64,000 bases of DNA from Pedobacter polysacchareus (GTDB lineage: Bacteria > Bacteroidota > Bacteroidia > Sphingobacteriales > Sphingobacteriaceae). The notes below the pieces were generated by a model. That model worked only from the letters and a program-made list of their open reading frames with translations, was not told the DNA's origin and did no database searches. Positions 9,601 through 17,393 of this stretch are shown here, piece after piece. Both the position numbers and the translations under genes were made by a program. Within the stretch, counting starts at the first letter, position 1; every line of letters begins with the position of its first letter. Location: assembly GCF_019802255.1 (NCBI RefSeq), contig NZ_JAHYSS010000003.1, positions 62,001 to 126,000 of the forward strand, read 5' to 3'.

Positions 9601-12246
9601 TGGGCACAGCGTGAACAAGGTAATAACCCTACCGAAGCAGCTATGCTATCCTTTACCGCCAATAAAACCAAATTTAAAGTTGGAGAAGAAATCGTCCTGA
9701 CGATTCCTTCCGGTCAGGACGGCAAAGCCCTGATCTCTATAGAAAACGGCAGCAGAGTGATAAAAACCTTTTGGACGGATACAAAAGCCGGGCAAACGCA
9801 GTTTAAATTCAAAGCAGAAAAAGGCATGACACCAAATGTGTTTGCCAATATCACGCTTTTACAGCCGCATGCACAAACCGTAAATGATTTGCCTATCCGG
9901 ATGTACGGTGTCATTCCTTTACTGATTCAAGACCCTGAAACCATACTGAAACCGCAGATCAAAATGGCGGATAAGCTGAAACCTGAAACAGAAAGTACCA
10001 TCACTGTTTCCGAGCAGAATGGAAAAGCAATGACCTATACCATTGCCATTGTTGATGAAGGTTTACTCGACTTAACCCGATTTAAAACCCCTGACCCCCA
10101 CCCTGTTTTCTATGCCAGAGAAGGTCTGGGTGTAAAAACATGGGATCTGTTTGATTATGTCCTGGGTGCCTGGGGCGGAAATCTTGAAAGGATTCTCAGC
10201 ATCGGTGGTGACGGCAGTATCAACAAAAACTTAAACCCTGCTAAAGCGAATCGCTTTGTGCCAGTGGTCAAATATATGGGGCCTTTCAGCCTTTCTAAAG
10301 GTGGCAGTAATACCCATAAGTTCAAATTGCCACAATACATTGGTGCCGTTAGGGCAATGGTAGTTGCGGGTCAGGATGGTGCTTATGGTGCTGCTGAAAA
10401 AAGCGTACAAGTGAAAAAGCCATTGATGTTATTGGCAACACTCCCAAGGGTGATTGGCCCAGGGGAAAGCTTTACCTTGCCTGCAACCGTATTCGCGACA
10501 GAGCCAAACCTGAAAAACGTGACCTTACAATTGCAAGCCAGTAACCTGGAAGTTATCGGCAGCAAAACCCAGCAACTGACATTTAAACAACCAGGTGAGC
10601 AAATGGCTTATTTTGAGATTAAAGCTCCTGAAATGACTGGAATTGCGAAAGTGAAACTGATCGCTCAAAGTGGCAGCGAGAAAATTGCTTACGATGTGGA
10701 GCTGGATATTCGTAATCCCAATCCCTATGTAAGTAATGTAGTTTCAGCAACGATAGAACCCGGTAAAAACTGGGGAATGAATTATGCGCCAATTGGCATG
10801 GTAGGAAGTAATTCCGGAAGTCTGGAGTTGTCGGCTATCCCTCCGATTGACCTTAAAAAACGATTGGGTTATTTAATGCAATACCCACATGGCTGTGTAG
10901 AGCAGACTACATCTGGTGTATTTCCACAGCTGTTTTTGAATAAATTAACGCCACTTAGCGAGCAGCAAAAAACAACGACAGAAAGAAATATTAAAGCAGG
11001 GATCAATAAATTACGTGCCTTCCAAACTGGTGATGGTGGCCTTGGTTACTGGCCAGGTGCAACCAGCGCTGATGAATGGGGCAGTATTTATGGCGCACAC
11101 TTCCTGATTGAAGCACAAAATGCAGGTTACAGTCTGCCGGTTGGTTTATTGGATGAACTGTTGCGTTACCTGAAAGGTAAAGCTTCAAATTGGGCGCCTA
11201 ACAGCAGCAATTTCTACGGAGCTGATCTAACTCAAGCTTACCGGTTATATGTCCTTGCGCTAGCTAAAAAACCTGAAATGGCGGCAATGAATAGACTGAA
11301 AGCATTCCAATACTTGTCGGTAGCGGCAAAATGGCGTCTGGCATCAGGTTATCAGCTCGCCGGACAAGCCGTAGCAGCAAATGGTTTGATTAAAGGCCTG
11401 TCTATTGAAGTACAGCCTTATCAGCAACTCGGTGGAACCTATGGTTCTGATTTAAGAGATGAAGCCATGATTTTGGAAACACTGACTTTATTAGGCCGCA
11501 AAGGCGAAGCAGCGAAGCTATTGCAGCCAGTAGCCTCTAAACTGGGGACTAATGAATGGTATAGTACACAAACTACGGCGTATAGCTTATTGGCGATTGC
11601 CAAATTCTGTGGTGCCAATACCAGCTCCAATAACCTTAAATATAGCTACCTGATTGATGGTAGAAAAGGAAGCAGGGATTCGAAAGAATTCCTCAACAGT
11701 ATTCCTTTGACCTTTAAGAACCCTACAGTATCGGTCACAAATACAGGAAACCGGGTATTGTTTGCTCGTTTGATCTTACAAGGCCAGCCTGCAGCTGATC
11801 AGAATACCTTCCTTCCAAACAATTCGGAAGCATTGGAAATGAACATCAGCTACAAATTGTTAAATGGCAAACCCATAGATCCGACTGTCTTAAAACAAAG
11901 CACAGATTTTTATGCGGAAGTAACAGTGAAGAATCCTGGAAAAATGGGCTACTATGAGCAAATGGCATTGACGCAAATCTTCCCTTCAGGATGGGAAATC
12001 ATCAATACCAGAATCAGTGATACAGAAAGTGCCATTGCCTCCTCTCCGTATATTTACAGAGACATCAGGGACGACCGTGTCTTTACGTATTTCAATCTGA
12101 GGGAAAATGAAACGGTGACTTACAAAGTATTGCTGAATGCGGCTTATATTGGCCGATATTATTTGTCTGCAGTGCAGTGTGAAGCGATGTACAACAACAA
12201 TATAAGTTCTACAGCAGCAGGGAAATGGGTGCAGGTAATTAAATAA
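6688..12246 (+). CDS. alpha-2-macroglobulin family protein with thioester motif
   Basis: This 1852-residue protein is a bacterial alpha-2-macroglobulin, a protease trap in the periplasm. It has an N-terminal membrane anchor (residues 8-27) rather than a lipobox, since no cysteine follows the hydrophobic segment. A long series of macroglobulin-type beta domains precedes an alpha-2-macroglobulin core with IYGERGVWRPGDSLFL at about residue 623. The thioester CxEQ motif is present: Cys1403 and Gln1406 in YPHGCVEQTT, inside an alpha/alpha-toroid region. So this is the thioester-competent type, not the type that has lost the motif. pbpC follows after 1 bp, a well-known pairing: the trap guards the envelope while PBP1C repairs peptidoglycan. 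Confidence 0.95.
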   Translation: MKITRKGFFIGAALLVIIGLTTFFLLKRKPTKDNQAYAKYIEAYTSGTVSKKSNIRIRLASQVKTMGDIGVADKRDLFSSSPSIKGKTYWIDAQTLEFRPDEALKSGETYDVTFHLDEVTETEKGLGDFDFDFKVINPGLDLSQEGLVSQNNTSLDYMKLKGEINTADQEDPKLIEQCLKVDFPGALKVKWQHTPAKNTSSFTIDSIPKGKSETPLNLNWNGDPIKAERRGQEELVVPAKGVFKILNMKAVQDMEDFALVQFSEPVNVGQDLNGLITLSQLSNLRFTIDASQVKVYSPDKLEGNYQFTVNEGVENINNKTLNAAKTANIIFENKLPSVEISGKGTILPNSGKLVLPFDAVNLKAVDVTIIKIYENNIPQFFQTNGFDGNQELRRVGKPIVQKTIRLDEDKSLNLHKKNRFTLDLDKIIRTEPGAMYRVTIGFRSAYNLFKCAEESSKEGDSTEDEFENYSREHLDEFDDFWLRYDNYYPSGYSWEDRDNPCTPSYYRTDRFASRNLIASNIGLIAKGGNDGSMLIIATDLLTAKPLSGVSIELQDYQRQVIETVKTDGDGMVTIDNKRKPFLLVAKMGDERGYLKVNDENALPLSRFDVAGDQVQHGLKGFIYGERGVWRPGDSLFLSFILEDKLKKLPGAYPVTFELYNPKGQLVKRAVNGKPLNGFYAFRTATESTAPTGNWLAKVKAGGAVFSKTIKIETVMPNRLKINFNYGNRPYLGSGGPSTAVLSANWLFGAPGKHLKAKVDVSLNTMKTTFKGYEDYSFDNPTVVFESQLKTIFEGTLNENGTATVNTNLNENNTAPGMLKANFSIKVFEAGGNFSIDNFSIPYHVYADYYGIKTPAGDKLTGMLLTGKDHQIDIVNVNRDGKLLAGSKDVDVELYKVQWRWWWEREQEDAYANFTQNSYNKLVKKETVSLNNGKGKWNLRIDEPEWGRYLLLVRDRKSGHVTGKSVYIDWPGWAQREQGNNPTEAAMLSFTANKTKFKVGEEIVLTIPSGQDGKALISIENGSRVIKTFWTDTKAGQTQFKFKAEKGMTPNVFANITLLQPHAQTVNDLPIRMYGVIPLLIQDPETILKPQIKMADKLKPETESTITVSEQNGKAMTYTIAIVDEGLLDLTRFKTPDPHPVFYAREGLGVKTWDLFDYVLGAWGGNLERILSIGGDGSINKNLNPAKANRFVPVVKYMGPFSLSKGGSNTHKFKLPQYIGAVRAMVVAGQDGAYGAAEKSVQVKKPLMLLATLPRVIGPGESFTLPATVFATEPNLKNVTLQLQASNLEVIGSKTQQLTFKQPGEQMAYFEIKAPEMTGIAKVKLIAQSGSEKIAYDVELDIRNPNPYVSNVVSATIEPGKNWGMNYAPIGMVGSNSGSLELSAIPPIDLKKRLGYLMQYPHGCVEQTTSGVFPQLFLNKLTPLSEQQKTTTERNIKAGINKLRAFQTGDGGLGYWPGATSADEWGSIYGAHFLIEAQNAGYSLPVGLLDELLRYLKGKASNWAPNSSNFYGADLTQAYRLYVLALAKKPEMAAMNRLKAFQYLSVAAKWRLASGYQLAGQAVAANGLIKGLSIEVQPYQQLGGTYGSDLRDEAMILETLTLLGRKGEAAKLLQPVASKLGTNEWYSTQTTAYSLLAIAKFCGANTSSNNLKYSYLIDGRKGSRDSKEFLNSIPLTFKNPTVSVTNTGNRVLFARLILQGQPAADQNTFLPNNSEALEMNISYKLLNGKPIDPTVLKQSTDFYAEVTVKNPGKMGYYEQMALTQIFPSGWEIINTRISDTESAIASSPYIYRDIRDDRVFTYFNLRENETVTYKVLLNAAYIGRYYLSAVQCEAMYNNNISSTAAGKWVQVIK

Positions 12247-12247
12247 A

Positions 12248-14641
12248 ATGTTTAAAAAATTAGTTTACGAACCAAAACTATTCATCAGCGACTTGCTTTG
12301 CCTGTTTCTGCTGCTCTGGTTTTGGTTCCTTTTGCCTTCAAAGTTATTTTTAAGCCCCACTTCTTATGTGGTTGAAGCCTCCAATGGCGAGTTGTTAAGT
12401 GCAGCTATTGCAAAGGACGGCCAGTGGCGATTTCCGGTTGCAGACACCATTCCCCTAAAATTTCAGCAGTGTATTGTCGCTTTTGAAGACCAACGGTTCT
12501 ATCGGCATCCAGGTGTGGATATTTTGGCGATGGCCAGGGCCATGCAGCAGAATTTTAAGGCCAAAGCCGTGCTGAGCGGTGGCAGTACCTTAACGATGCA
12601 GGTGATCCGTTTGTCCAGAAGAGAAAGCCGAACGGTATGGCAGAAAATAGTGGAAGTCATCATGGCTGCCCGATTGGAGTTCAGCAACTCAAAAGAAGAC
12701 ATTTTAAAACTTTATGCCGCCAATGCCCCTTTTGGAAGCAATGTGGTTGGACTGGATGCAGCTTCCTGGCGTTACTTTGCCCGAAGTCCGGAAAGCTTAT
12801 CCTGGGGAGAAATGGCTACCCTGGCCGTGCTGCCAAATAGTCCTTCTCTTGTTCATCCAGGCAAAAATTCCGTTAAACTCATCAAAAAGCGGAATGACCT
12901 GCTGGATAAACTGGCATCCTTAAAGATCATTGACCAGGAAACAGCCAATCTTTCTAAATTAGAGCCTATTCCTGGGAAACCATTGGCATTGCCTCAAAAT
13001 GCGCCGCACCTGCTGCAACGCTTTAAAGTAGAAAGGGCGCAATTGGAAATCCCAGTTACCCGGATCACTTCTACGCTTGATTACAACCTGCAATTGAAAG
13101 TCAGCAACCTGCTGAAACGCTATCAAAACAGGTATCAGGCCAACGACATCAATAACATTGCAGCACTGGTGCTGAATGTGAAAACAGGTACAGTTCAAAG
13201 CTATGTAGGCAATATTTATCAGCCGGATCATAAAGAATTGCAAAGCCACGTAGACATGATTAAAGCGCCAAGAAGTCCCGGCAGTACACTGAAACCTTTA
13301 CTTTATGCCAGTATGCTGAATGATGGGTTTATTTTACCCCGCACCTTAATTCCTGATATTCCTACGCAGATTAACGGCTACTCGCCTCAGAATTATGATT
13401 TGGGCTATGATGGTGCCATTCCAGCAGATCGGGCCCTGAGTCGGTCCTTAAACATCCCTGCAGTTAAAATGCTGCAAAACTATAAGTATCAGCGCTTTTA
13501 TGATCAGCTGAAAAAGCTCGGTATAAAAACTTTGAATAAACCCGCTGATCATTATGGCCTGTCTATCATCCTTGGCGGAAGTGAGGTCACGATGTGGGAT
13601 CTCGCTAAAACCTATATGGGCATGGCCAGGACTTTAAATCATTTTAACGATTACCAGGGGCGCTATAATCCGCAGGATTACGACGCGCCAGTTTATATTC
13701 AGCAAGCGGCAGCTAAACCTCGTTTTGCGCAGGAAGACGCTGAAATTAATGGAACACTGGATTATGCTTCCATATGGAATACTTTTAATGCCATGGAAGA
13801 GCTGATGAGACCTGGTGAGGAAGGACTTTGGGAGCAGTTTTCTTCTTCGCAAAGGGTGGCCTGGAAAACGGGTACCAGTGTAGGTTCCAGAGATGCCTGG
13901 GCCGTTGGCCTGACTCCAGGATATGTGGTTTGCGTATGGGTGGGTAATACAAATGGTGAAGGCAGACCTGGTTTAACTGGTGTAGACATTGCTGCGCCGG
14001 TTTTATTCGATATTTTCAGGGAACTTCCAAATGAAAAATGGTTTACTACGCCAAAGCATCAGCTGCGAAAAATGCGGGTATGTAAACAAAGTGGCTATAA
14101 GGCCGGAGAATATTGCAGGGAAATCATAGAAGAATTGGTGCCGCCGGCAGCAGAAAAGACCAGCATTTGCCCTTACCATAAGCTGATCCATCTAGACAGA
14201 ACGGGGACTTATCGCGCTACGGATGAATGTGAATCGACGGCCATGATGCTGCATCAGCCCTGGTTTATCCTTCCCCCCGCCATGGAATATTACTACAAGG
14301 TGAAACACAGTGATTACAAACTGCTGCCTGCCTTTATGCCTGGCTGTGGGGATGCGGGAAGTAATTTTGTGATGGAAATGATCTATCCTAAGCCAAATGC
14401 GCAGATTTACATTCCTCTGGAGTTGGATGGTACCAGAGGTAAGGTGGTGTTCAACGTTTCTCACCGCAATACCAACGCAAAGATTTACTGGCATATTGAT
14501 GAGGAATATGTGGGTACAACGAAGAATTTTCACCAGCTGGCATTGAATCCGGCGCCAGGGAAACACACCCTGACGCTTGTTGACGAAGACGGGGAAAGAC
14601 TGGTGCAGTCCTTTACGATCCTCAGCAAAGAAAAAGATTAA
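12248..14641 (+). CDS. pbpC: penicillin-binding protein 1C
   Basis: This 797-residue bifunctional peptidoglycan synthase has an N-terminal membrane segment (about residues 12-32). The GT51 glycosyltransferase domain contains the catalytic Glu80 in FEDQRFYRHPG and the GGSTLTMQ motif. The transpeptidase domain has S346-T-L-K349 as SxxK, SLN (in SRSLNIP) as SxN, and KTGT at residues 540-543. A BiPBP_C-type beta domain forms the last ~90 residues. Start and length fit PBP1C. It is co-transcribed and nearly fused with the alpha-2-macroglobulin gene (1-bp gap). Its TAA overlaps the TAA of the convergent yhhN-like gene within TTAA. Confidence 0.96.
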   Translation: MFKKLVYEPKLFISDLLCLFLLLWFWFLLPSKLFLSPTSYVVEASNGELLSAAIAKDGQWRFPVADTIPLKFQQCIVAFEDQRFYRHPGVDILAMARAMQQNFKAKAVLSGGSTLTMQVIRLSRRESRTVWQKIVEVIMAARLEFSNSKEDILKLYAANAPFGSNVVGLDAASWRYFARSPESLSWGEMATLAVLPNSPSLVHPGKNSVKLIKKRNDLLDKLASLKIIDQETANLSKLEPIPGKPLALPQNAPHLLQRFKVERAQLEIPVTRITSTLDYNLQLKVSNLLKRYQNRYQANDINNIAALVLNVKTGTVQSYVGNIYQPDHKELQSHVDMIKAPRSPGSTLKPLLYASMLNDGFILPRTLIPDIPTQINGYSPQNYDLGYDGAIPADRALSRSLNIPAVKMLQNYKYQRFYDQLKKLGIKTLNKPADHYGLSIILGGSEVTMWDLAKTYMGMARTLNHFNDYQGRYNPQDYDAPVYIQQAAAKPRFAQEDAEINGTLDYASIWNTFNAMEELMRPGEEGLWEQFSSSQRVAWKTGTSVGSRDAWAVGLTPGYVVCVWVGNTNGEGRPGLTGVDIAAPVLFDIFRELPNEKWFTTPKHQLRKMRVCKQSGYKAGEYCREIIEELVPPAAEKTSICPYHKLIHLDRTGTYRATDECESTAMMLHQPWFILPPAMEYYYKVKHSDYKLLPAFMPGCGDAGSNFVMEMIYPKPNAQIYIPLELDGTRGKVVFNVSHRNTNAKIYWHIDEEYVGTTKNFHQLALNPAPGKHTLTLVDEDGERLVQSFTILSKEKD

Positions 14642-15327
14642 TCGTGCTGGCGCAGTTTTCTTTCCATACCTCCCATGGTAATCAGGTATTGAGCGATCAT
14701 ATAAGTGGCCATAATTAAAACCCCTGCAAAGTCAAAACCTTTCACAAACTTATTGTAAGCTAGAGTGGCATCAGAGATCAGGAAAAACAAGGCTCCGAAA
14801 AGGATCAGGTTAAAACTAATTACATTCACCCTTTGATTTCTAAAAGCGGCCATCATCATCATTAAACTAATCACAAAAGTATAAACCATGACTGGCAGCT
14901 TCATGTTGCCTAAATGTGGTCTTAAATAGAAATAAAAAGCAATACTAAAGATTGCGCATAAGACAATAGCCAGCCTCGCTCCTTTTTTATCCAGCTCCTG
15001 TGCAGAGCGAAAGTCGAGGTAAAATGCGCTGATATAAAAGATATGACCTAATAAGAAAGCGACTAAACCATAGATGAAATAGTTTGGACTTTGCCAGGCA
15101 AACATCAGTAACACATCTCCCGCCAAGGCGAAAAACAGACCAGTAAACAGGCGTTTATGGAAACGGCCCTGTAGATTGGTGCTCAGATACAGCATTACCA
15201 TTAGGGAAATGACGATACACGGTTTAATAAAATACCTTAATGCGGTAATTTGTTGGAATTCTGCGATGAGCTGTAAAACAAAGATCAGCGCAAATAAGAG
15301 GTTAAACTTCAGGTATTTCTTCAGCAT
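14638..15327 (-). CDS. YhhN/TMEM86-family membrane protein, putative lysoplasmalogenase
   Basis: This 229-residue protein has seven to eight hydrophobic segments and matches the YhhN/TMEM86 family. Conserved acidic sites are visible in FALAGDVLLMF (about residue 70) and FLISDATLAYNKF (about residue 189). Animal TMEM86B and characterised bacterial members hydrolyse the vinyl-ether bond of lysoplasmalogens to an aldehyde and a glycerophospho-headgroup; activity here is inferred from family. It overlaps the 3' end of the upstream monooxygenase gene by 26 bp in another frame, so the two form one transcription unit. Confidence 0.85.
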   Translation of the reverse strand: MLKKYLKFNLLFALIFVLQLIAEFQQITALRYFIKPCIVISLMVMLYLSTNLQGRFHKRLFTGLFFALAGDVLLMFAWQSPNYFIYGLVAFLLGHIFYISAFYLDFRSAQELDKKGARLAIVLCAIFSIAFYFYLRPHLGNMKLPVMVYTFVISLMMMMAAFRNQRVNVISFNLILFGALFFLISDATLAYNKFVKGFDFAGVLIMATYMIAQYLITMGGMERKLRQHD

Positions 15328-16528
15328 TATTGTTCTTTTTTTGAAGGTTAAAAAACCAGGCGGCCGAGCAGATATTCAGGCCAGAAATTATGACCTGATA
15401 TCCCACAGGGAAATCTTGCAGCAAAACTATCAAAATCCCCATTAGCAGACGAGCATATTCGAATTTTACCTGCCATTTCTTTTCTTCGAGTAAGGCGGTG
15501 CAGCTGAGCAAGGTTAAGATGACGTAAATAACGCCGGTTCCCACTGCGATGGCGGGTAATTTATGATATAAAAATAGAATAGGTATGGCAGCGATCAGGC
15601 CCATTACAAATTGGAAAAGCACATAAGGCACCAGTCTTTTCTGATACAGCGGGTTATACTTCTGATAGCGTACAGGATCTATTTCCGGAGCGCTTTTAAA
15701 GCCTCCCAGATGCGCTGGAAACCAACCTGGGGGCTTGATGAATACATTGATCTTGTCGGCCCATCTGGGGCTGTTTCTGGCCGTATTCCAGAGCTCATCC
15801 CAGTAATGAACATTTGCCCATAAAGGGTTCCAGCTGGCAAGTGGTGTGGTAATCCCATAATAAACATCCTCTTCTTCTTTTTGAAAAGTCCCAAACAGCC
15901 GGTCCCAGATGATCAGGGTACCTGCATGGTTCTTGTCGATGTATTTAGGATTAGAGCCATGATGTACCCGGTGATGTGATGGCGTATTCAAAATGTATTC
16001 CAATGGCCCCATATTTTTGATGAGCCTCGTATGGATCCAGAATTGATACAGCGTATTAAAAGCACTCAGCGTCAGGAACATTAAAGGTTCAAAACCCAGG
16101 AAGGCCAAAGGCAAATAGAATACCCAGGAAAACCATCCCTGAAACCAGGATTGTCTCAGCGCAACCGTTAAATTATACTCTTCTGATTGATGATGTACAA
16201 TGTGTGCAGCCCATAATGCATTTACCTGATGACTCATCCGGTGGAACCAATAATAAAAGAAATCCACCCCAATGAACAAAAGAATCCAAACCCAGATGGT
16301 TTGCGGTAAATCAAACATGCGCCAGTGCTCATAGCTATACATATACCCAAAAAACAGCACCGTTTTCATGAAGATCCCGGTGAGCTGCTGCCCTATCCCC
16401 TGGCTCAGATTAGAAATGGAATCGTTGAGGCGGTAATAGTCCAGCTTTTTATAAAACGACCAGGCGAGTTCGATTCCGATCAGAATGAAAAACACAGGGA
16501 CAGACAATGCGATATAATCAACTTTCAT
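15302..16528 (-). CDS. AGMO/TMEM195-like membrane di-iron monooxygenase (fatty acid hydroxylase superfamily)
   Basis: This 408-residue polytopic protein belongs to the fatty acid hydroxylase/sterol desaturase superfamily. The metal-binding histidine clusters are intact: H96-RMS-H100, H109-IV-H112-H113, and HHRVHH (H185, H186, H189, H190). The surrounding text (LWAAHIVHH, YNLTVALRQS, GPLEYILNTPSHHRVHHG, DKNHAGTLIIWDRLFGTF) agrees closely with what I recall of animal alkylglycerol monooxygenase, which cleaves ether lipids using tetrahydrobiopterin. About 100 C-terminal residues add four more hydrophobic segments. Together with the following YhhN gene this suggests ether-lipid turnover. A generic sterol or carotenoid hydroxylase is the alternative. 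A small hairpin (GCCTTA/TAAGGC, 16559-16574) lies in its leader region. Confidence 0.85.
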   Translation of the reverse strand: MKVDYIALSVPVFFILIGIELAWSFYKKLDYYRLNDSISNLSQGIGQQLTGIFMKTVLFFGYMYSYEHWRMFDLPQTIWVWILLFIGVDFFYYWFHRMSHQVNALWAAHIVHHQSEEYNLTVALRQSWFQGWFSWVFYLPLAFLGFEPLMFLTLSAFNTLYQFWIHTRLIKNMGPLEYILNTPSHHRVHHGSNPKYIDKNHAGTLIIWDRLFGTFQKEEEDVYYGITTPLASWNPLWANVHYWDELWNTARNSPRWADKINVFIKPPGWFPAHLGGFKSAPEIDPVRYQKYNPLYQKRLVPYVLFQFVMGLIAAIPILFLYHKLPAIAVGTGVIYVILTLLSCTALLEEKKWQVKFEYARLLMGILIVLLQDFPVGYQVIISGLNICSAAWFFNLQKKNNNAEEIPEV

Positions 16529-16670
16529 ATACCTAATTTAATAAAATACACGATAAAAGCCTTACTGTTAAGGCAATACTGAGAAAAATTATAAATTGAG
16601 CAGTGATTCAGCTTAAGAAAGGAAATAGATGGGTTTAGTGCTAGAAAAGACTGGTTACAGGAATATTGCA

Positions 16671-16710
16671 CAAAAAAAACAGGGAATATAATTTGCATTA
16701 TATTCCCTGT
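16671..16710 (-). terminator. strong intrinsic terminator of the RRM gene
   Basis: A perfect 14-bp stem (ACAGGGAATATAAT at 16679-16692 with its complement at 16697-16710) encloses a 4-nt loop. On the minus strand it is followed by eight T residues (complement of 16671-16678). It lies 57 bp past the RNA-binding protein stop. Confidence 0.9.
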
Positions 16711-16766
16711 CCTGATATGGATACCTCTAAAAATAGAGTTTATAGACTATAAAAAGAAAAAAGCTA

Positions 16767-17075
16767 TTAATAGCTTTTCTCTGTACGGTTATTGCGTTTA
16801 AAGCCACCACCGCCTCCAGCGCCACCAGTACCTGGTTTCTCTTGAGCTTCAGCAACTTTAATTCTATTACCGTTATAATCGCCACCGTTCATGCGTTTGA
16901 TTGCTTCTTTTGCCTCTTCTTCTACTGGCATTTCCACAAAACCAAACCCACGACTCTGACCAGTTTCGCGATCTTTGATAATTCTAAGTGATTTTACTTG
17001 ACCGAAATCACCAAAAACGGCTGTTAATTCATCTTCCCCTACTTCTAACGGAAGGCCTGTAATAAATATCTTCAT
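16767..17075 (-). CDS. single RRM RNA-binding protein
   Basis: This 102-residue protein is one RNA recognition motif with a glycine-rich, basic tail. RNP2 is IFITGL (residues 3-8) and RNP1 is RGFGFVEM (residues 42-49); the aromatic residues used for RNA stacking are present. The tail (GGAGGGGGFKRNNR) resembles the glycine-rich ends of cold-inducible RNA-binding proteins of cyanobacteria and Bacteroidota. It probably acts as a cytoplasmic RNA chaperone. It is monocistronic, with a good candidate promoter and a strong terminator. Confidence 0.93.
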   Translation of the reverse strand: MKIFITGLPLEVGEDELTAVFGDFGQVKSLRIIKDRETGQSRGFGFVEMPVEEEAKEAIKRMNGGDYNGNRIKVAEAQEKPGTGGAGGGGGFKRNNRTEKSY

Positions 17076-17094
17076 TAATGTTTAAAAATTTGCA

Positions 17095-17125
17095 CAAAGT
17101 TAAGCATTTTTAGCTTAAATTCCAA
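17095..17125 (-). promoter_or_regulatory. candidate Bacteroidota-type promoter of the RRM gene
   Basis: Read on the minus strand, TTG (17125-17123), a 20-bp spacer and TAACTTTG (17102-17095) match the TTTG / TAnnTTTG pattern, with a perfect -7. Transcription would begin about 15 nt before the start codon, so the leader is short. Seen by eye only; not tested statistically. Confidence 0.5.
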
Positions 17126-17393
17126 TGCTAGTGTCAGTTATAAGTATAATTATCTAATTACTTTTCAAACAGACGGGCCTTATTTTTTGTTTTAAACGCT
17201 ACTTTAATTTTATAAAAATAACTGAATTTATAGCATTCATGACACTGAAATGAAGATTCTGAAAATACAACCCACTCATAATGTGTGTAGAAGAAGATTT
17301 TTTTAAAACCTAAAAAAATGCATTTAATTTTTGAATGTTAAATACTTTAGTTAATCTTAAGCCGTAAATTGAAGCTGATTTCTTTTCAATGAT
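17126..17393. other. AT-rich divergent intergenic region
   Basis: Together with the RRM promoter just to the left this makes a 318-bp gap between divergent genes. It is strongly AT-rich, with A and T runs. I see no RNA gene, repeat or clear promoter for the histidine kinase; a TTTTTG followed by TACTTTAG ahead of it is spaced only 9 bp. Confidence 0.35.
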
